Source: an uncultured Oscillospiraceae bacterium (GTDB lineage: Bacteria; Bacillota; Clostridia; Oscillospirales; Oscillospiraceae). From it: a stretch of DNA of 55,163 nucleotides. Shown here piece after piece: positions 42,473-51,879 of the stretch. The stretch covers positions 1-55,163 of the forward strand of contig CAKUAS010000014.1 in assembly GCA_934636655.1 (NCBI GenBank), in the 5' to 3' direction. Below the pieces are notes generated by a model that worked only from the letters and a program-made list of their open reading frames with translations, was not told the DNA's origin and searched no databases. The position numbers and the translations under genes are program-made. Numbering within the stretch: position 1 is the stretch's first letter; every line of letters starts with the position of its first letter.

Positions 42473-44464
42473 TTATTCGTCTTTTTTGTCGTCAGGCTCG
42501 TCGGCCATACCGGCTGAGGCATCCTGTGTGGGGGGATCGTCAAAACGGGCGATCTTGCGCGCCGGACGCTCTATCGTATCGTCCTGCATGGCAGGCGCGG
42601 GCTTCGGCTCAGGGAAAGTTCCGTGCTCGCAGTAGTAATCGAAGGTCTCTCGATCCATCGACTCATTCTCAAGCAGATACTCGGCAACACCGATAAGCGT
42701 ATCACGGTGCTCGGTGAGTATCTTCTCGCACAGTGCCGCGGCTTCGTCGAAAATGCGCTTGACTTCTTCGTCGATAAGAGCAGCAGTCTCTTCCGAGTAG
42801 CTCTTGGTCTGGCCGAAATCGCGGCCGATGAAAATGCTGTGGTCGGAGCTGTCATACTGGATGGGGCCGAGCTTTTCGCTCATGCCGTAGCGCGTTACCA
42901 TATTGCGGGCGATGCTCGTCGCCTGCTGGATATCGCCGGACGCGCCGGTCGAAATATCGTCAAGGAACAGCTTCTCTGCCATTCTGCCGCCAAGGCAGGA
43001 AACGATACGCTCAAACATCTGAGCCTTGGAGGTGAAGTCCTCCGCATCCTCGTCGGGGCGGTACAGCGTGAAGCCTCCGGCCATGCCGCGCGGGATGATG
43101 GTTATATAGTGTACAGGATCCGTGTGCAGCAGGAACTTCGAGGCTATCGCGTGGCCGGACTCATGGTAGGCGGTCAGGCGCTTTGCCTTGTCCGACATCT
43201 TGCGGCTCTTCTTCTCGGGGCCCATCTCGACCTTGAGTATAGCCTCGTCGCAGTCGGACATGGTAATGAAGCGATGCTTGCGGCGAACTGCCAGCAGCGC
43301 CGCCTCATTCATGAGGTTTTCAAGGTCAGCGCCGGAGAAGCCGGGCGTGCCCTTGGCAAGCGACTTAAGGTCAACATCGTCGCCCAGGGGCTTGCCGCGC
43401 GCGTGGATCTTGAGTATCGCCTCCCTGCCCTTTATATCGGGCATGCCGACATAGACCTGACGGTCAAAGCGGCCGGGACGCAGAAGTGCATTATCGAGGA
43501 TATCCGCGCGGTTTGTAGCCGCCATGACGATGACACCCTCGTTGTTGCCGAAGCCGTCCATCTCAACAAGCAGCTGGTTGAGGGTCTGCTCGCGCTCGTC
43601 GTGTCCGCCGCCGAGGCCGGAGCCGCGCTGACGGCCGACAGCGTCGATCTCATCAATGAATATGATAGCCGGAGCTACCTTCTTTGCCTGGTCAAACAGA
43701 TCGCGCACACGCGATGCGCCGACGCCGACATACAGCTCGACAAAGTCCGAGCCGGAAATGGACAGGAACTGCACGCCCGCCTCACCGGCGACAGCCTTTG
43801 CCAGCAGGGTCTTACCGGTTCCCGGAGGGCCTACGAGCAGAACGCCCTTGGGTATTCTCGCACCCATCTTCGTAAACGATTTCGGATCTTTTAGGAACTC
43901 AACAAGCTCCTGAAGCTCTGCCTTTTCCTCATCGGCACCCGCAACGTCGTTAAACGTCTTGCGGTTTTTCTCCTCGCTGCCGAGGCGCGTTCTGGCCTTG
44001 CCGAACTTCATCGCGCCGCCTGCGCCCCCGCCGCCCTGAGCACGCTGCATCATGACGATCCAGAACACCATGAAGCCGATGAACAGGACATACGGGATAA
44101 GCTGCAGCCACCAGGTCGACTGTACGGGCTCGATCTGATAATCCTTGATGATGCCCTTGTCGTACTGCTGGTCTATAAGCTCGCCGAACTCTTCATAAAA
44201 CAGCGAGAAGCTGTACATCTTATAATAAACGGTTTTAGTGCCCCCTTGGGCGCTTGAATCCCGGACTTTCATCTCAAGGATATTCTTCGAACCGTTATAG
44301 GTGAATTCCTGAACCTTTTCCTCCTTGAAAAGATCCTTGACCTGAGCATAGCTGAGTTCGTTCTCAGGTTCCTGATTGAGCAGAGTGAACAGAGTGCATG
44401 CAAGCAGCACCAGTATCAGAACATAAAAGCCTATATCTCTCGCTCTGTTGCGCTGAGGTTTCAA
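42473..44464 (-). CDS. ftsH: ATP-dependent zinc metalloprotease FtsH
   Basis: A 663-aa membrane protease that degrades misfolded and regulatory membrane proteins. Two spans (about 10-30 and 117-138) flank an extracytoplasmic domain. The AAA module has Walker A GPPGTGKTLLAKA near 213, Walker B IIFIDEIDAVGR and the second region of homology. The zinc site HESGHA is near 432, with the third ligand in TGASGDIQQAT. The C-terminal tail is acidic (ends DKKDE). It lies last in the housekeeping operon after hpt, as in many Firmicutes. Confidence 0.97.
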   Translation of the reverse strand: MKPQRNRARDIGFYVLILVLLACTLFTLLNQEPENELSYAQVKDLFKEEKVQEFTYNGSKNILEMKVRDSSAQGGTKTVYYKMYSFSLFYEEFGELIDQQYDKGIIKDYQIEPVQSTWWLQLIPYVLFIGFMVFWIVMMQRAQGGGGAGGAMKFGKARTRLGSEEKNRKTFNDVAGADEEKAELQELVEFLKDPKSFTKMGARIPKGVLLVGPPGTGKTLLAKAVAGEAGVQFLSISGSDFVELYVGVGASRVRDLFDQAKKVAPAIIFIDEIDAVGRQRGSGLGGGHDEREQTLNQLLVEMDGFGNNEGVIVMAATNRADILDNALLRPGRFDRQVYVGMPDIKGREAILKIHARGKPLGDDVDLKSLAKGTPGFSGADLENLMNEAALLAVRRKHRFITMSDCDEAILKVEMGPEKKSRKMSDKAKRLTAYHESGHAIASKFLLHTDPVHYITIIPRGMAGGFTLYRPDEDAEDFTSKAQMFERIVSCLGGRMAEKLFLDDISTGASGDIQQATSIARNMVTRYGMSEKLGPIQYDSSDHSIFIGRDFGQTKSYSEETAALIDEEVKRIFDEAAALCEKILTEHRDTLIGVAEYLLENESMDRETFDYYCEHGTFPEPKPAPAMQDDTIERPARKIARFDDPPTQDASAGMADEPDDKKDE

Positions 44465-44509
44465 TTAATCACGTCCTTTTAGACAGGAAGCATTTCATCC
44501 GTGCCTGAA

Positions 44510-45049
44510 TTATTTCGTATATATCTCGGGCTTGAGCACGCCGATAAAGGGCAGATTGCGGTATAGCTCGTCATAATCGAGACCATAGCCGACAACGAAT
44601 TCATCGGGCACTTCAAAGCATGAATACTTTGCATAAACGGGAGCAACTCTGCGAGAGGGCTTATCCATAAGCGTTGCGATGGTTATGGAAGCGGGCTTCC
44701 TCGTCATGAGATAGCTCTGTAAATAGTTAAGAGTGTTGCCGCTGTCGAGGATATCCTCGATGATTATGATGTGACGGCCTTCGATATTCTGGCCGAGATC
44801 TTTCTGGATCTCGACAGCACCCGTCGAGCTCGTGCCGCCCTTATAGGACGAAACGGCCATGAAATCCATCGAGCACGGTATGCTGACATGGCGCATGAGG
44901 TCGGCCATGAAAACAAAGCAGCCCTTCAAAACGCCGACAAACAGCGGGTTTTTACCCTCGAAGTCTTTGGATATCTGCTCGCCGAGAGCGGCGACCTTTT
45001 CTTCGATCTCCTCTGCCGTGAAGAACACTCTCTCTATATCGTTTCTCAT
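44510..45049 (-). CDS. hpt: Hypoxanthine phosphoribosyltransferase
   Basis: A 179-aa purine salvage enzyme converting hypoxanthine or guanine and PRPP to IMP or GMP. The PRPP loop is IIIIEDILDSGNTLNYL near residues 95-111. The flexible-loop segment SSYKGGTSSTGAVE and the purine-contact FVVGYGLDYDELYRN are typical. It starts 3 bp after the tilS stop and precedes ftsH by 45 bp. The tilS-hpt-ftsH order is a classic Firmicutes cluster, which supports the assignment. Confidence 0.96.
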   Translation of the reverse strand: MRNDIERVFFTAEEIEEKVAALGEQISKDFEGKNPLFVGVLKGCFVFMADLMRHVSIPCSMDFMAVSSYKGGTSSTGAVEIQKDLGQNIEGRHIIIIEDILDSGNTLNYLQSYLMTRKPASITIATLMDKPSRRVAPVYAKYSCFEVPDEFVVGYGLDYDELYRNLPFIGVLKPEIYTK

Positions 45050-45052
45050 CTT

Positions 45053-46393
45053 TCAATTGTCCCCCGTACGGTTGGTTTTATTTATTGTTACCCGAATGAC
45101 CTTATCTCCGGGTCGTGCAATACATCTTTCAGCGGCGCCGAAACCGTAAACGGCTATGACGCCTTTTGCGTCGCGAAGTACCGGTGTCCGATCGCGTTCG
45201 GCTGAACAGAGCTTTGCCTCAGAGAAAAGATCCTTGAGGCTTTTTGTGCACCCTCTGCCGAAAATGCGTATTTTATCGCCCGGTCTTCGTGACGTAAGGG
45301 ATATGCTACCACAAATACTGTCGTAATTAAAGTACAAAATATTAAATGATCTGAAAATTTCGCTGCAAAATTCAATTATCTCGCTTTTTACCTCAAATTC
45401 ACCATCGCAAATGAGCTGAGACGAACCTATCGTGAGCTGCACAGGATCGATAGCAGAGCTCTCATCTCTGCCGAAATACAGAATGCCTCTATCGCAGACA
45501 ACGCGCATACCGCTTATATCGGTGCGCTTAAACTCTGTCGACGATGCTATATTATACACCGCCTGCGCGTGGGTAAAGTTCAGTGATCTGCCGCAGATAA
45601 GACGCAGGACACGCATCGCCACCGGTTTAGGGAGCGAAAGGAGCACATCCGCCGGAAATGCGCCGGACCTGTAGTGCGTATCATACGCTTTTTGCGCCAT
45701 CCCCCCAAGGCACGCCTCATCTTCCCTGAGAAGCTGCACTGTACGCGAACAGGCTTCAAAAAATGCGGGATTTATGCTCTCGAGCACCGGCGTTACATGG
45801 TGGCGGATAACATTGCGCGTGTAATCATCACTGAAATTCGTTTTATCGCTTACATATTCGATGTCGTGCGCCGTGTTGTACTCTTCGATCTCGCTACGGG
45901 TCGTTCCGAGCAGCGGGCGGACTATATTGCCGCGCCTGGGCGGTATTCCGCACAGACCCTTCAGGCCGCCGCCGCGAGTGAGGTTAAGCAGCAGCGTCTC
46001 GGCGTTATCGTTTGCGTTATGCGCTGTCGCAATCACATTGCAGCCGAGCTTTTTCGCAGTATCATCTAAAAACTCATATCTGAGGGAACGCGCCGCTTCC
46101 TCCTCGCTCAGGCCGCCGCTTTTTGCGCAGGCTCTGACATCGCCGCTGCCGGTCAGACACTCTATGCCGTGCTCTTTACACCATTCGGCGACAAAGCGGC
46201 AATCGGAGGCCGAATCCTCACCGCGCAGCATATGGTCAAAGCTCGCGGCGCACACGGTGATGCCGAGCTTTGCTGCATTCTCCGTCAGATAGTGCAGCAT
46301 ACACATGGAATCCGCTCCGCCGGAGACGGCGCACAGGACACGGTCGCCTGGCGACAGCAGCGCATTTTCTTTTACAAAATCAATAATCGTCAT
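45053..46393 (-). CDS. tilS: tRNA(Ile)-lysidine synthetase
   Basis: A 446-aa ATP-dependent ligase that adds lysine to C34 of tRNA(Ile)(CAU), changing it to read AUA. The PP-loop motif AVSGGADSMCMLHYL is at residue 23. TilS-specific ASFDHMLRGEDSASD and TAHNANDNAETLLLNLTRGGG follow. The C-terminal TilS domain with RRPGDKIRIFGRGCTKSLK is complete. Its 5' end overlaps dnaB by 14 bp. It should be essential. Confidence 0.95.
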   Translation of the reverse strand: MTIIDFVKENALLSPGDRVLCAVSGGADSMCMLHYLTENAAKLGITVCAASFDHMLRGEDSASDCRFVAEWCKEHGIECLTGSGDVRACAKSGGLSEEEAARSLRYEFLDDTAKKLGCNVIATAHNANDNAETLLLNLTRGGGLKGLCGIPPRRGNIVRPLLGTTRSEIEEYNTAHDIEYVSDKTNFSDDYTRNVIRHHVTPVLESINPAFFEACSRTVQLLREDEACLGGMAQKAYDTHYRSGAFPADVLLSLPKPVAMRVLRLICGRSLNFTHAQAVYNIASSTEFKRTDISGMRVVCDRGILYFGRDESSAIDPVQLTIGSSQLICDGEFEVKSEIIEFCSEIFRSFNILYFNYDSICGSISLTSRRPGDKIRIFGRGCTKSLKDLFSEAKLCSAERDRTPVLRDAKGVIAVYGFGAAERCIARPGDKVIRVTINKTNRTGDN

Positions 46394-47723
46394 CGGTTTT
46401 TGCCGAGCGGTTGCCGAAGCTCGTAAACTCGGGCAGCCACTGCAGATACACGGTGCCGGTCTGTCCCTTGCGGTTTTTGAGGACTATTGCCTCTGCAAGG
46501 TACGGGTCGGAGCTTTCCTGATCGTAATAGCCCTCACGGTGCAGGCCGATGACAACGTCTGCATCCTGCTCGATGGCGCCGGAATCACGCAGGTCGTTAA
46601 GCATGGGACGCTTATCGCTTCTGCCGACGGCGGCACGGTTTAGCTGGCTTAAGCATATGACGGGAACATTGAGTTCCTTCGCCATGATCTTTAGCATACG
46701 GCTTATATCGCTGACCGCCTGCTGGCGGTTTTCATTATAACTGCTCTTGCCGCCGGCCGACTGCATGAGCTGCAAATAGTCGATGACGACAAGGCCGAGA
46801 TTGGATAATCTGCGGCACTGGGCATTCATATCGGCAACGGTAAGCATGGAGTTATCGTCAATGCGCATATCGGTCGCGCTGACCATCTGAGCTGCGGAGG
46901 CAAGGCGGCGCCACTCGTCGGGGCTAAGCTGCCCTGTCAGCATATTCTGCGACGGAACGGATGCCTCGCGCGCGAGAAGGCGGCTTACAAGCTGCTCGCG
47001 GCTCATCTCCAGTGAGAATACAGCAACGGTCTTGTCCGAATTTTTCGCAACGTCCATCGCGATATTAAGGGCAATACTTGTTTTACCCATCGCGGGACGC
47101 GCGGCAATGAGGATAAGCTCGCCCTTATTCAGGCCCAGGATAAACTTATCAAGATCCTTCAGTCCCGTGGAAAGGCCGGGTATGGTCTTGCCGCTGGACG
47201 CGGCTTCGGATATATTCTCGTACACGGTCTGAACGACGGTGGATATCGGCAGAAGTCCGCCGATATTGCGTCCCTGACGCAGAGCGTATATCTTGCTCTC
47301 CGCCGCTTCGAGGATATTCTCCGCCTCGCCCGAACCCTCGTAGACAAGATTATTTATCTCGTCTGCCGCAGACGCGAGGTTTCTGAGCAGCGCCCTGTCG
47401 CGCACGATTGCGGCGTATTCGAGAACATTTGCCGCCGTCGGCGTTATGCGCATGAGTTCGGCAATATACTCGGTGCTCGCCTCGCTGTACACTCCGCGCA
47501 CCTTCATCTGGTCGAGGACCGTGACGGGGTCTATGGTCTGTCCGTAGGAGAACATGGCGTAGATAGTTTCAAATATATCTCTGTTCTGCTTTATATAGAA
47601 CTCCGCGCCGCGCAGACGTTCAATAACGTCCGGGATACACCGCGTGTCTATCAGCATCGAGCCTATGACCGCCTGCTCGGCCGTTGCCGAGTGCGGCGCC
47701 TGTCTGCCCAATAATTCTTCCAT
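46380..47723 (-). CDS. dnaB: Replicative DNA helicase
   Basis: A 447-aa hexameric helicase that unwinds DNA ahead of the fork. N-terminal primase-interaction domain 1-150 (PHSATAEQAVIGSMLID). The RecA-like motor has Walker A AARPAMGKTSIALNIA near 204, VFSLEMSREQLVSRLL and Walker B LVVIDYLQLM, with the terminal SKxxKNRKGQTG-like arginine finger segment VLKNRKGQTGTVYLQW. No intein or insertion is present. It follows rplI by 34 bp. Confidence 0.97.
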   Translation of the reverse strand: MEELLGRQAPHSATAEQAVIGSMLIDTRCIPDVIERLRGAEFYIKQNRDIFETIYAMFSYGQTIDPVTVLDQMKVRGVYSEASTEYIAELMRITPTAANVLEYAAIVRDRALLRNLASAADEINNLVYEGSGEAENILEAAESKIYALRQGRNIGGLLPISTVVQTVYENISEAASSGKTIPGLSTGLKDLDKFILGLNKGELILIAARPAMGKTSIALNIAMDVAKNSDKTVAVFSLEMSREQLVSRLLAREASVPSQNMLTGQLSPDEWRRLASAAQMVSATDMRIDDNSMLTVADMNAQCRRLSNLGLVVIDYLQLMQSAGGKSSYNENRQQAVSDISRMLKIMAKELNVPVICLSQLNRAAVGRSDKRPMLNDLRDSGAIEQDADVVIGLHREGYYDQESSDPYLAEAIVLKNRKGQTGTVYLQWLPEFTSFGNRSAKTDDDY

Positions 47724-47757
47724 GCTTTAACTCCTGCCGCTTACTAAAATACTCTTC

Positions 47758-48204
47758 TTATGCTTCGATGACGAGCACGTTTATCGTGCCGGATATCTCA
47801 TAACCGAGCTTTGCTTTGACCTGGAACGAGCCGAAGGTCTTTATGGGCTCGGGCTGAACGATCTTGTTTTTCTCGATCTCGATGCCGTGCTGCTGCTTGA
47901 GAGCGTCGCTTATCTCCTGTGAGGTGACGGAGCCGAAGAGCTTGCCCTTGTCGCCGGCCTTCGCGCGCACCGTAACGGTGATCTCACCGAGCTTCTTTGC
48001 GTTTGCCTCGGCCTCGGCCTTTTCGCGTGCCATCTGAGCGGCCTTTGCTTTTTCCTTGAGCTTGAGAGCGTTTATATTGTCGGTCGTCGCTTCGCTTGCG
48101 AGCTTACGCGGCAGAAGGTAATTGCGCGCATAACCGTCGGAGACTTCCTTCAGTTCGCCCTTCTTGCCCTGACCTCTTACATCAACATTGAATATGACTT
48201 TCAT
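47758..48204 (-). CDS. rplI: Large ribosomal subunit protein bL9
   Basis: A 148-aa ribosomal protein with the N-terminal 23S-binding domain (MKVIFNVDVRGQGKKGELKE, then DGYARNYLLPRKLA), a long connecting helix rich in Ala, Lys and Glu (about 45-75), and the C-terminal domain (LFGSVTSQEISDALKQQHG). The length is standard. It lies between gdpP (25 bp gap) and dnaB, the common Firmicutes order. Confidence 0.98.
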   Translation of the reverse strand: MKVIFNVDVRGQGKKGELKEVSDGYARNYLLPRKLASEATTDNINALKLKEKAKAAQMAREKAEAEANAKKLGEITVTVRAKAGDKGKLFGSVTSQEISDALKQQHGIEIEKNKIVQPEPIKTFGSFQVKAKLGYEISGTINVLVIEA

Positions 48205-48229
48205 AACTTATTCCTTTCCCGTGAACGAA

Positions 48230-50224
48230 TCACGAATCAATATACTCGTCTATGGCGGCATACAGCTTTTTGACCGCCTGATCCAGCGTCAGCCCGTTTA
48301 TCTGAGCCGCGGCAGCCGCGCGGTTTCCGCCGCCGCCGAGTTTTTCCATTATGAGCTGAACGTTCACCTCGCCGATAGAGCGCGCAGAGACGAACACGCC
48401 GCCGTCCTCGGTCGGATACATGACCATGGACGCGTCAACTCCGGCGACGTTAAGAAGCTCGTCCGCCGCCTGAGCGGCAACGATCCTGTTCTGCGGCGTT
48501 TCCGGCACGGCAATGGCCGTGATGCTGCGGTAAAGTTTCGCACGTTGGAGTATCTTATATTTTGCAACAGTCTGCTCCATGCCGTTCTGCATGAGCTTTT
48601 TAACGGCCACGGTATCCGCTCCCGCGCGGCGCAGATATGCGGCCGCATCGAATGTACGGTCGCCCGTGCGCATGGTGAAGCTTTTCGTATCAAGGACGAT
48701 GCCGGCCAATATGGCTTCGGCCTCGCAGCGCAGGAGCTTGGGCTCATCGCTGCACATTTCGAGTATCTCCGTCATAAGCTCGCACACAGACGAGGCGTAG
48801 GGCTCTATAAAGCTCAGGTCTGCCCTGTCTATGTAAGTAGCGGCGCGGCGGTGATGATCAATGACCGCAACATGGTTGCACGACTGCAAAAGACGCAGAT
48901 CCTCGACCTGTTCGGGACGGTTGGTATCGACAACGACCAGCAGCGTCTTGCCGTCGGCTATCATGATAGCCTCCTGGGCGCTTATAAACGCCTCCTTGTA
49001 CTCGGGGCTTTCTCGCAGAAGCTTTATAAGCGGCTTTGCCGAGCTTTTTTCCGTATCGGCAACGATCAGCGCGCTCTTGCCGTTTTTGCGTGCAAGGCTG
49101 CACACGCCGACGGCGCCTCCGATGCTGTCCATATCGCTGAACTTGTGTCCCATGACGAGGACGCGCGACGCATCCTTTATAAGCGATTCCAACGCATTTG
49201 CCATAACGCGTGAGCGAACCTTGTTGCTCGACTCTACCTCGCCGGCCTTGCCGCCGATGAAATCAAAGCTGAATTTGTTCTTTATAACAGCCTGATCGCC
49301 GCCGCGAGAGAGCGCCATTTCAACAGCCAAAGAAGCAAACTGAAGCGCCTCACTGAGGTTCTCACCGTTTCGGCCGATGCCTATGGACAGCGTCGCATGT
49401 ATGCCGCTCGGGCTTACGACCTGATGCACCTCGTTTAAGATATCGCACTTTTTTTCGAGGATGCCCTGCATATAGCGCTCTTCAAACAGGAAGAGATAAC
49501 GGTCGCGGTCAAAGCGGATTATGATACCGTTCGTATCCGCGCCCCACTGGTCGAGCTTATCGCCGACAGCGTCGCGCAGATCGTTTCTGACTCGCTCTGG
49601 CTGGTTTTTCATAAGCTCTTCGTAGTTGTCTATCGTCAGTATCGCGGCAACCGGCTTAGAAAGTTCGTGCTCATCGCGAATATTTTCATACTCGGTAACG
49701 TCGATCCAATAGGCTATCGCCATAAAGTGCTGGTCGCCGTCTCCGCCTCCGCCGGAGCGTACAATATTGCCGCAAATCTGATATTTTCTGCCCTTGAGTT
49801 CAAAAAGATCGGGGCTTTTCGTCTTGCCCTCCATGAGCCACTTGCCGGAAAACTCGGGAATGAGCTCCGCAAGGCTTATATCCGTTCTTGAACCGGACAG
49901 GCCGCTTATGGAAAAGAACATCTCGTTGCCCCAGATGATGCGCGAGTCATCCAGTCTGAAAACGACGATGGGAAGAGGGAAATTCAAAAGGGTATTGTTC
50001 TTGGCCGTTTCCGCATCGTATGTGACAGACTCGATATACGCAAGCAGCGCCTTTCTTCTGCGCGAGCGTGTGATCAACGAGTAGATGATAAGGCCGAGGA
50101 TAACTACTCCCTCTGCCGCGGCAAGATAGTAATTTTTAAGTACCAGCGTCGCCACCGCGAACACGATCAGGAAAAACACGAACGGTCTTGTATTCGGTTC
50201 AAAAAGTCTCTGTGAATTTTTCAT
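48230..50224 (-). CDS. gdpP: c-di-AMP phosphodiesterase GdpP
   Basis: A 664-aa membrane protein that hydrolyses cyclic di-AMP. Two N-terminal spans (about 12-50), a PAS domain (60-170), a degenerate GGDEF domain lacking the GGDEF signature (175-300), then the DHH phosphodiesterase with GHKFSDMDSIGG near 358, VVDTNRPEQ near 430 and VIDHHRR near 451, and a DHHA1 domain with GGGGNRAAA near the end. Size and order match B. subtilis GdpP. c-di-AMP controls potassium balance and wall homeostasis. It is first in the operon and has its own promoter. Confidence 0.96.
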   Translation of the reverse strand: MKNSQRLFEPNTRPFVFFLIVFAVATLVLKNYYLAAAEGVVILGLIIYSLITRSRRRKALLAYIESVTYDAETAKNNTLLNFPLPIVVFRLDDSRIIWGNEMFFSISGLSGSRTDISLAELIPEFSGKWLMEGKTKSPDLFELKGRKYQICGNIVRSGGGGDGDQHFMAIAYWIDVTEYENIRDEHELSKPVAAILTIDNYEELMKNQPERVRNDLRDAVGDKLDQWGADTNGIIIRFDRDRYLFLFEERYMQGILEKKCDILNEVHQVVSPSGIHATLSIGIGRNGENLSEALQFASLAVEMALSRGGDQAVIKNKFSFDFIGGKAGEVESSNKVRSRVMANALESLIKDASRVLVMGHKFSDMDSIGGAVGVCSLARKNGKSALIVADTEKSSAKPLIKLLRESPEYKEAFISAQEAIMIADGKTLLVVVDTNRPEQVEDLRLLQSCNHVAVIDHHRRAATYIDRADLSFIEPYASSVCELMTEILEMCSDEPKLLRCEAEAILAGIVLDTKSFTMRTGDRTFDAAAYLRRAGADTVAVKKLMQNGMEQTVAKYKILQRAKLYRSITAIAVPETPQNRIVAAQAADELLNVAGVDASMVMYPTEDGGVFVSARSIGEVNVQLIMEKLGGGGNRAAAAAQINGLTLDQAVKKLYAAIDEYIDS

Positions 50225-50266
50225 CTTTCGCTTCCGTTCTGAAGTATAAATACTTATAGATATTAA

Positions 50267-50295
50267 ATTATAACAAAGTATCAGCCCGATTACAA
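50267..50295 (-). promoter_or_regulatory. gdpP operon promoter
   Basis: Minus strand -35 TTGTAA (50290-50295), 17-nt spacer, -10 TATAAT (50267-50272). It drives the gdpP-rplI-dnaB-tilS-hpt-ftsH unit; no other promoter or terminator is evident before 42464. Confidence 0.7.
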
Positions 50296-50331
50296 CTCTA
50301 AAATTGTTTTTGCAGGTATTCTTTCAAATCG

Positions 50332-50360
50332 TTGTAATAGTCCTGCATCTATGATATAAT
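50332..50360 (+). promoter_or_regulatory. hemZ operon promoter
   Basis: Plus strand -35 TTGTAA (50332-50337), 17-nt spacer, -10 TATAAT (50355-50360), with the GTG start 31 bp on. It is divergent from gdpP but does not overlap that promoter. Confidence 0.7.
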
Positions 50361-50391
50361 TTTTAATTACTATCGTTCAAGGAGATGCGCC

Positions 50392-51879
50392 GTGAGACTT
50401 TATTTTTACGGACATGATTATAAATACGCAGCCGAGCAGATGCTGCTCTCGCTCTACCCGACAGAGCGCCCTGAATACCCTGAAGGTAAGCCCGAGGGCG
50501 ACAGAGTCGAGCTGCGGCTGTCGCATGGCAAAACGTACACGACGGCAAGCTGCCGTCTTATTTTAAACGGCAAAGAATTCAAGGCGAAAAGCTCCGTGAA
50601 AACCGAGCTTATGACAGACGATATCGCACGCGACAAGCTTTGCAGCCGCATAATAAAAACCGCGTTTTACCGCGCCGCCCGACGGGCGGGACACAAGCGT
50701 CCGGCATGGGGCATGCTAACGGGCGTACGACCCGGAAAGCTTTTCCGCGAGGAGCTTGACGGAAAGAGCGCGGACTCTGCGCTCAAAAAATTCATTGCCG
50801 ACTATGATGTCACCGAGCCGAGAGCCGTGCTCTGCCGCGACACGGCGCTCGTAACGGAAAGCGTCATAGAAAGCCTCGGTGAGCGAGATATATGTCTGTA
50901 CGTCGGTATACCGTTTTGCCCTACAAGGTGCTCGTATTGCAGCTTTGTCAGTCAGTCGGTCGAAAAAAGCATGAAGCTCATACCCCCGTTTATGGATGCG
51001 CTCATGCAGGAGATAGATGCCGCGGCCGAGTCTGTAAATAAGCTGGGCCTTTCGGTCATATCGATTTATATGGGCGGAGGAACGCCAACGACACTGAGCG
51101 CCGAGCAGCTTGACAGGCTGTGTTCAAGCATAGAGGCGTGCTTTGGCCTTTCCCAGCTGCGCGAATACACCGTTGAGGCCGGACGGCCGGACACGATAAC
51201 GGAAGATAAGCTGCGCACCCTGCGGGCGCACGGCGTTGACAGGATAAGCGTAAATCCCCAGACGATGAGCGACGAAGTTTTGAACGTTATAGGCCGCAAA
51301 CATTCGGCGCAGGACATAATCGACGCGCTCGAGGCGGTGCGCAGGGTCGGCGGCATGGCAGTAAACATGGATCTCATAGCCGGACTTCCGGCCGACAGCG
51401 CCGAGGGCTTCGAGAAAACGCTCGACACAGTTATAGACCTCGAGCCTGAGAACATAACAGTTCACACGCTGTCGCTAAAAAAAGGCTCACGCATAACATT
51501 GGAGGGCAGCGCGATACCAAACGAGGCCGAGGTCGGTAAAATGCTTGACACGGCAGTCGAAAGGCTTCGGCATGGAGGATGGGCGCCGTATTATCTTTAC
51601 AGGCAGAAATTCATGTCCGGCGGCTTTGAAAATGTCGGCTGGGCAAAGCCTGGCAGCGAGAATATCTACAACATATGCATAATGGAGGAGCTGTGCTCCA
51701 TCGTCGCACTCGGCGGCGGAGGCTCTACAAAGCTCATCTCCCCCACCGGCGGCCGCAACATTCGCTTTTTCGCGCCCAAGTACCCTTCGGAATACATATC
51801 CGGTATACAAAAGACCTGCGATGATAAGCAGGGTATAATAGACTTCTACAATAAGGAGAGCAAGAATAATGGCATTTGA
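50392..51879 (+). CDS. hemZ: HemZ-type radical SAM protein (oxygen-independent coproporphyrinogen oxidase family)
   Basis: A 495-aa radical SAM enzyme. The [4Fe-4S] motif is CPTRCSYC at residues 176-183, followed by the SAM-binding YMGGGTPTTLS and VEAGRPDTIT. An N-terminal domain of about 165 residues distinguishes HemZ from HemN. It starts with GTG, supported by AAGGAG seven bases upstream. No other heme genes are near, and many HemZ relatives in fermentative Clostridia may serve another radical reaction, so the coproporphyrinogen role is only by family name. It overlaps the following kinase gene by 11 bp. Confidence 0.9.
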   Translation: MRLYFYGHDYKYAAEQMLLSLYPTERPEYPEGKPEGDRVELRLSHGKTYTTASCRLILNGKEFKAKSSVKTELMTDDIARDKLCSRIIKTAFYRAARRAGHKRPAWGMLTGVRPGKLFREELDGKSADSALKKFIADYDVTEPRAVLCRDTALVTESVIESLGERDICLYVGIPFCPTRCSYCSFVSQSVEKSMKLIPPFMDALMQEIDAAAESVNKLGLSVISIYMGGGTPTTLSAEQLDRLCSSIEACFGLSQLREYTVEAGRPDTITEDKLRTLRAHGVDRISVNPQTMSDEVLNVIGRKHSAQDIIDALEAVRRVGGMAVNMDLIAGLPADSAEGFEKTLDTVIDLEPENITVHTLSLKKGSRITLEGSAIPNEAEVGKMLDTAVERLRHGGWAPYYLYRQKFMSGGFENVGWAKPGSENIYNICIMEELCSIVALGGGGSTKLISPTGGRNIRFFAPKYPSEYISGIQKTCDDKQGIIDFYNKESKNNGI

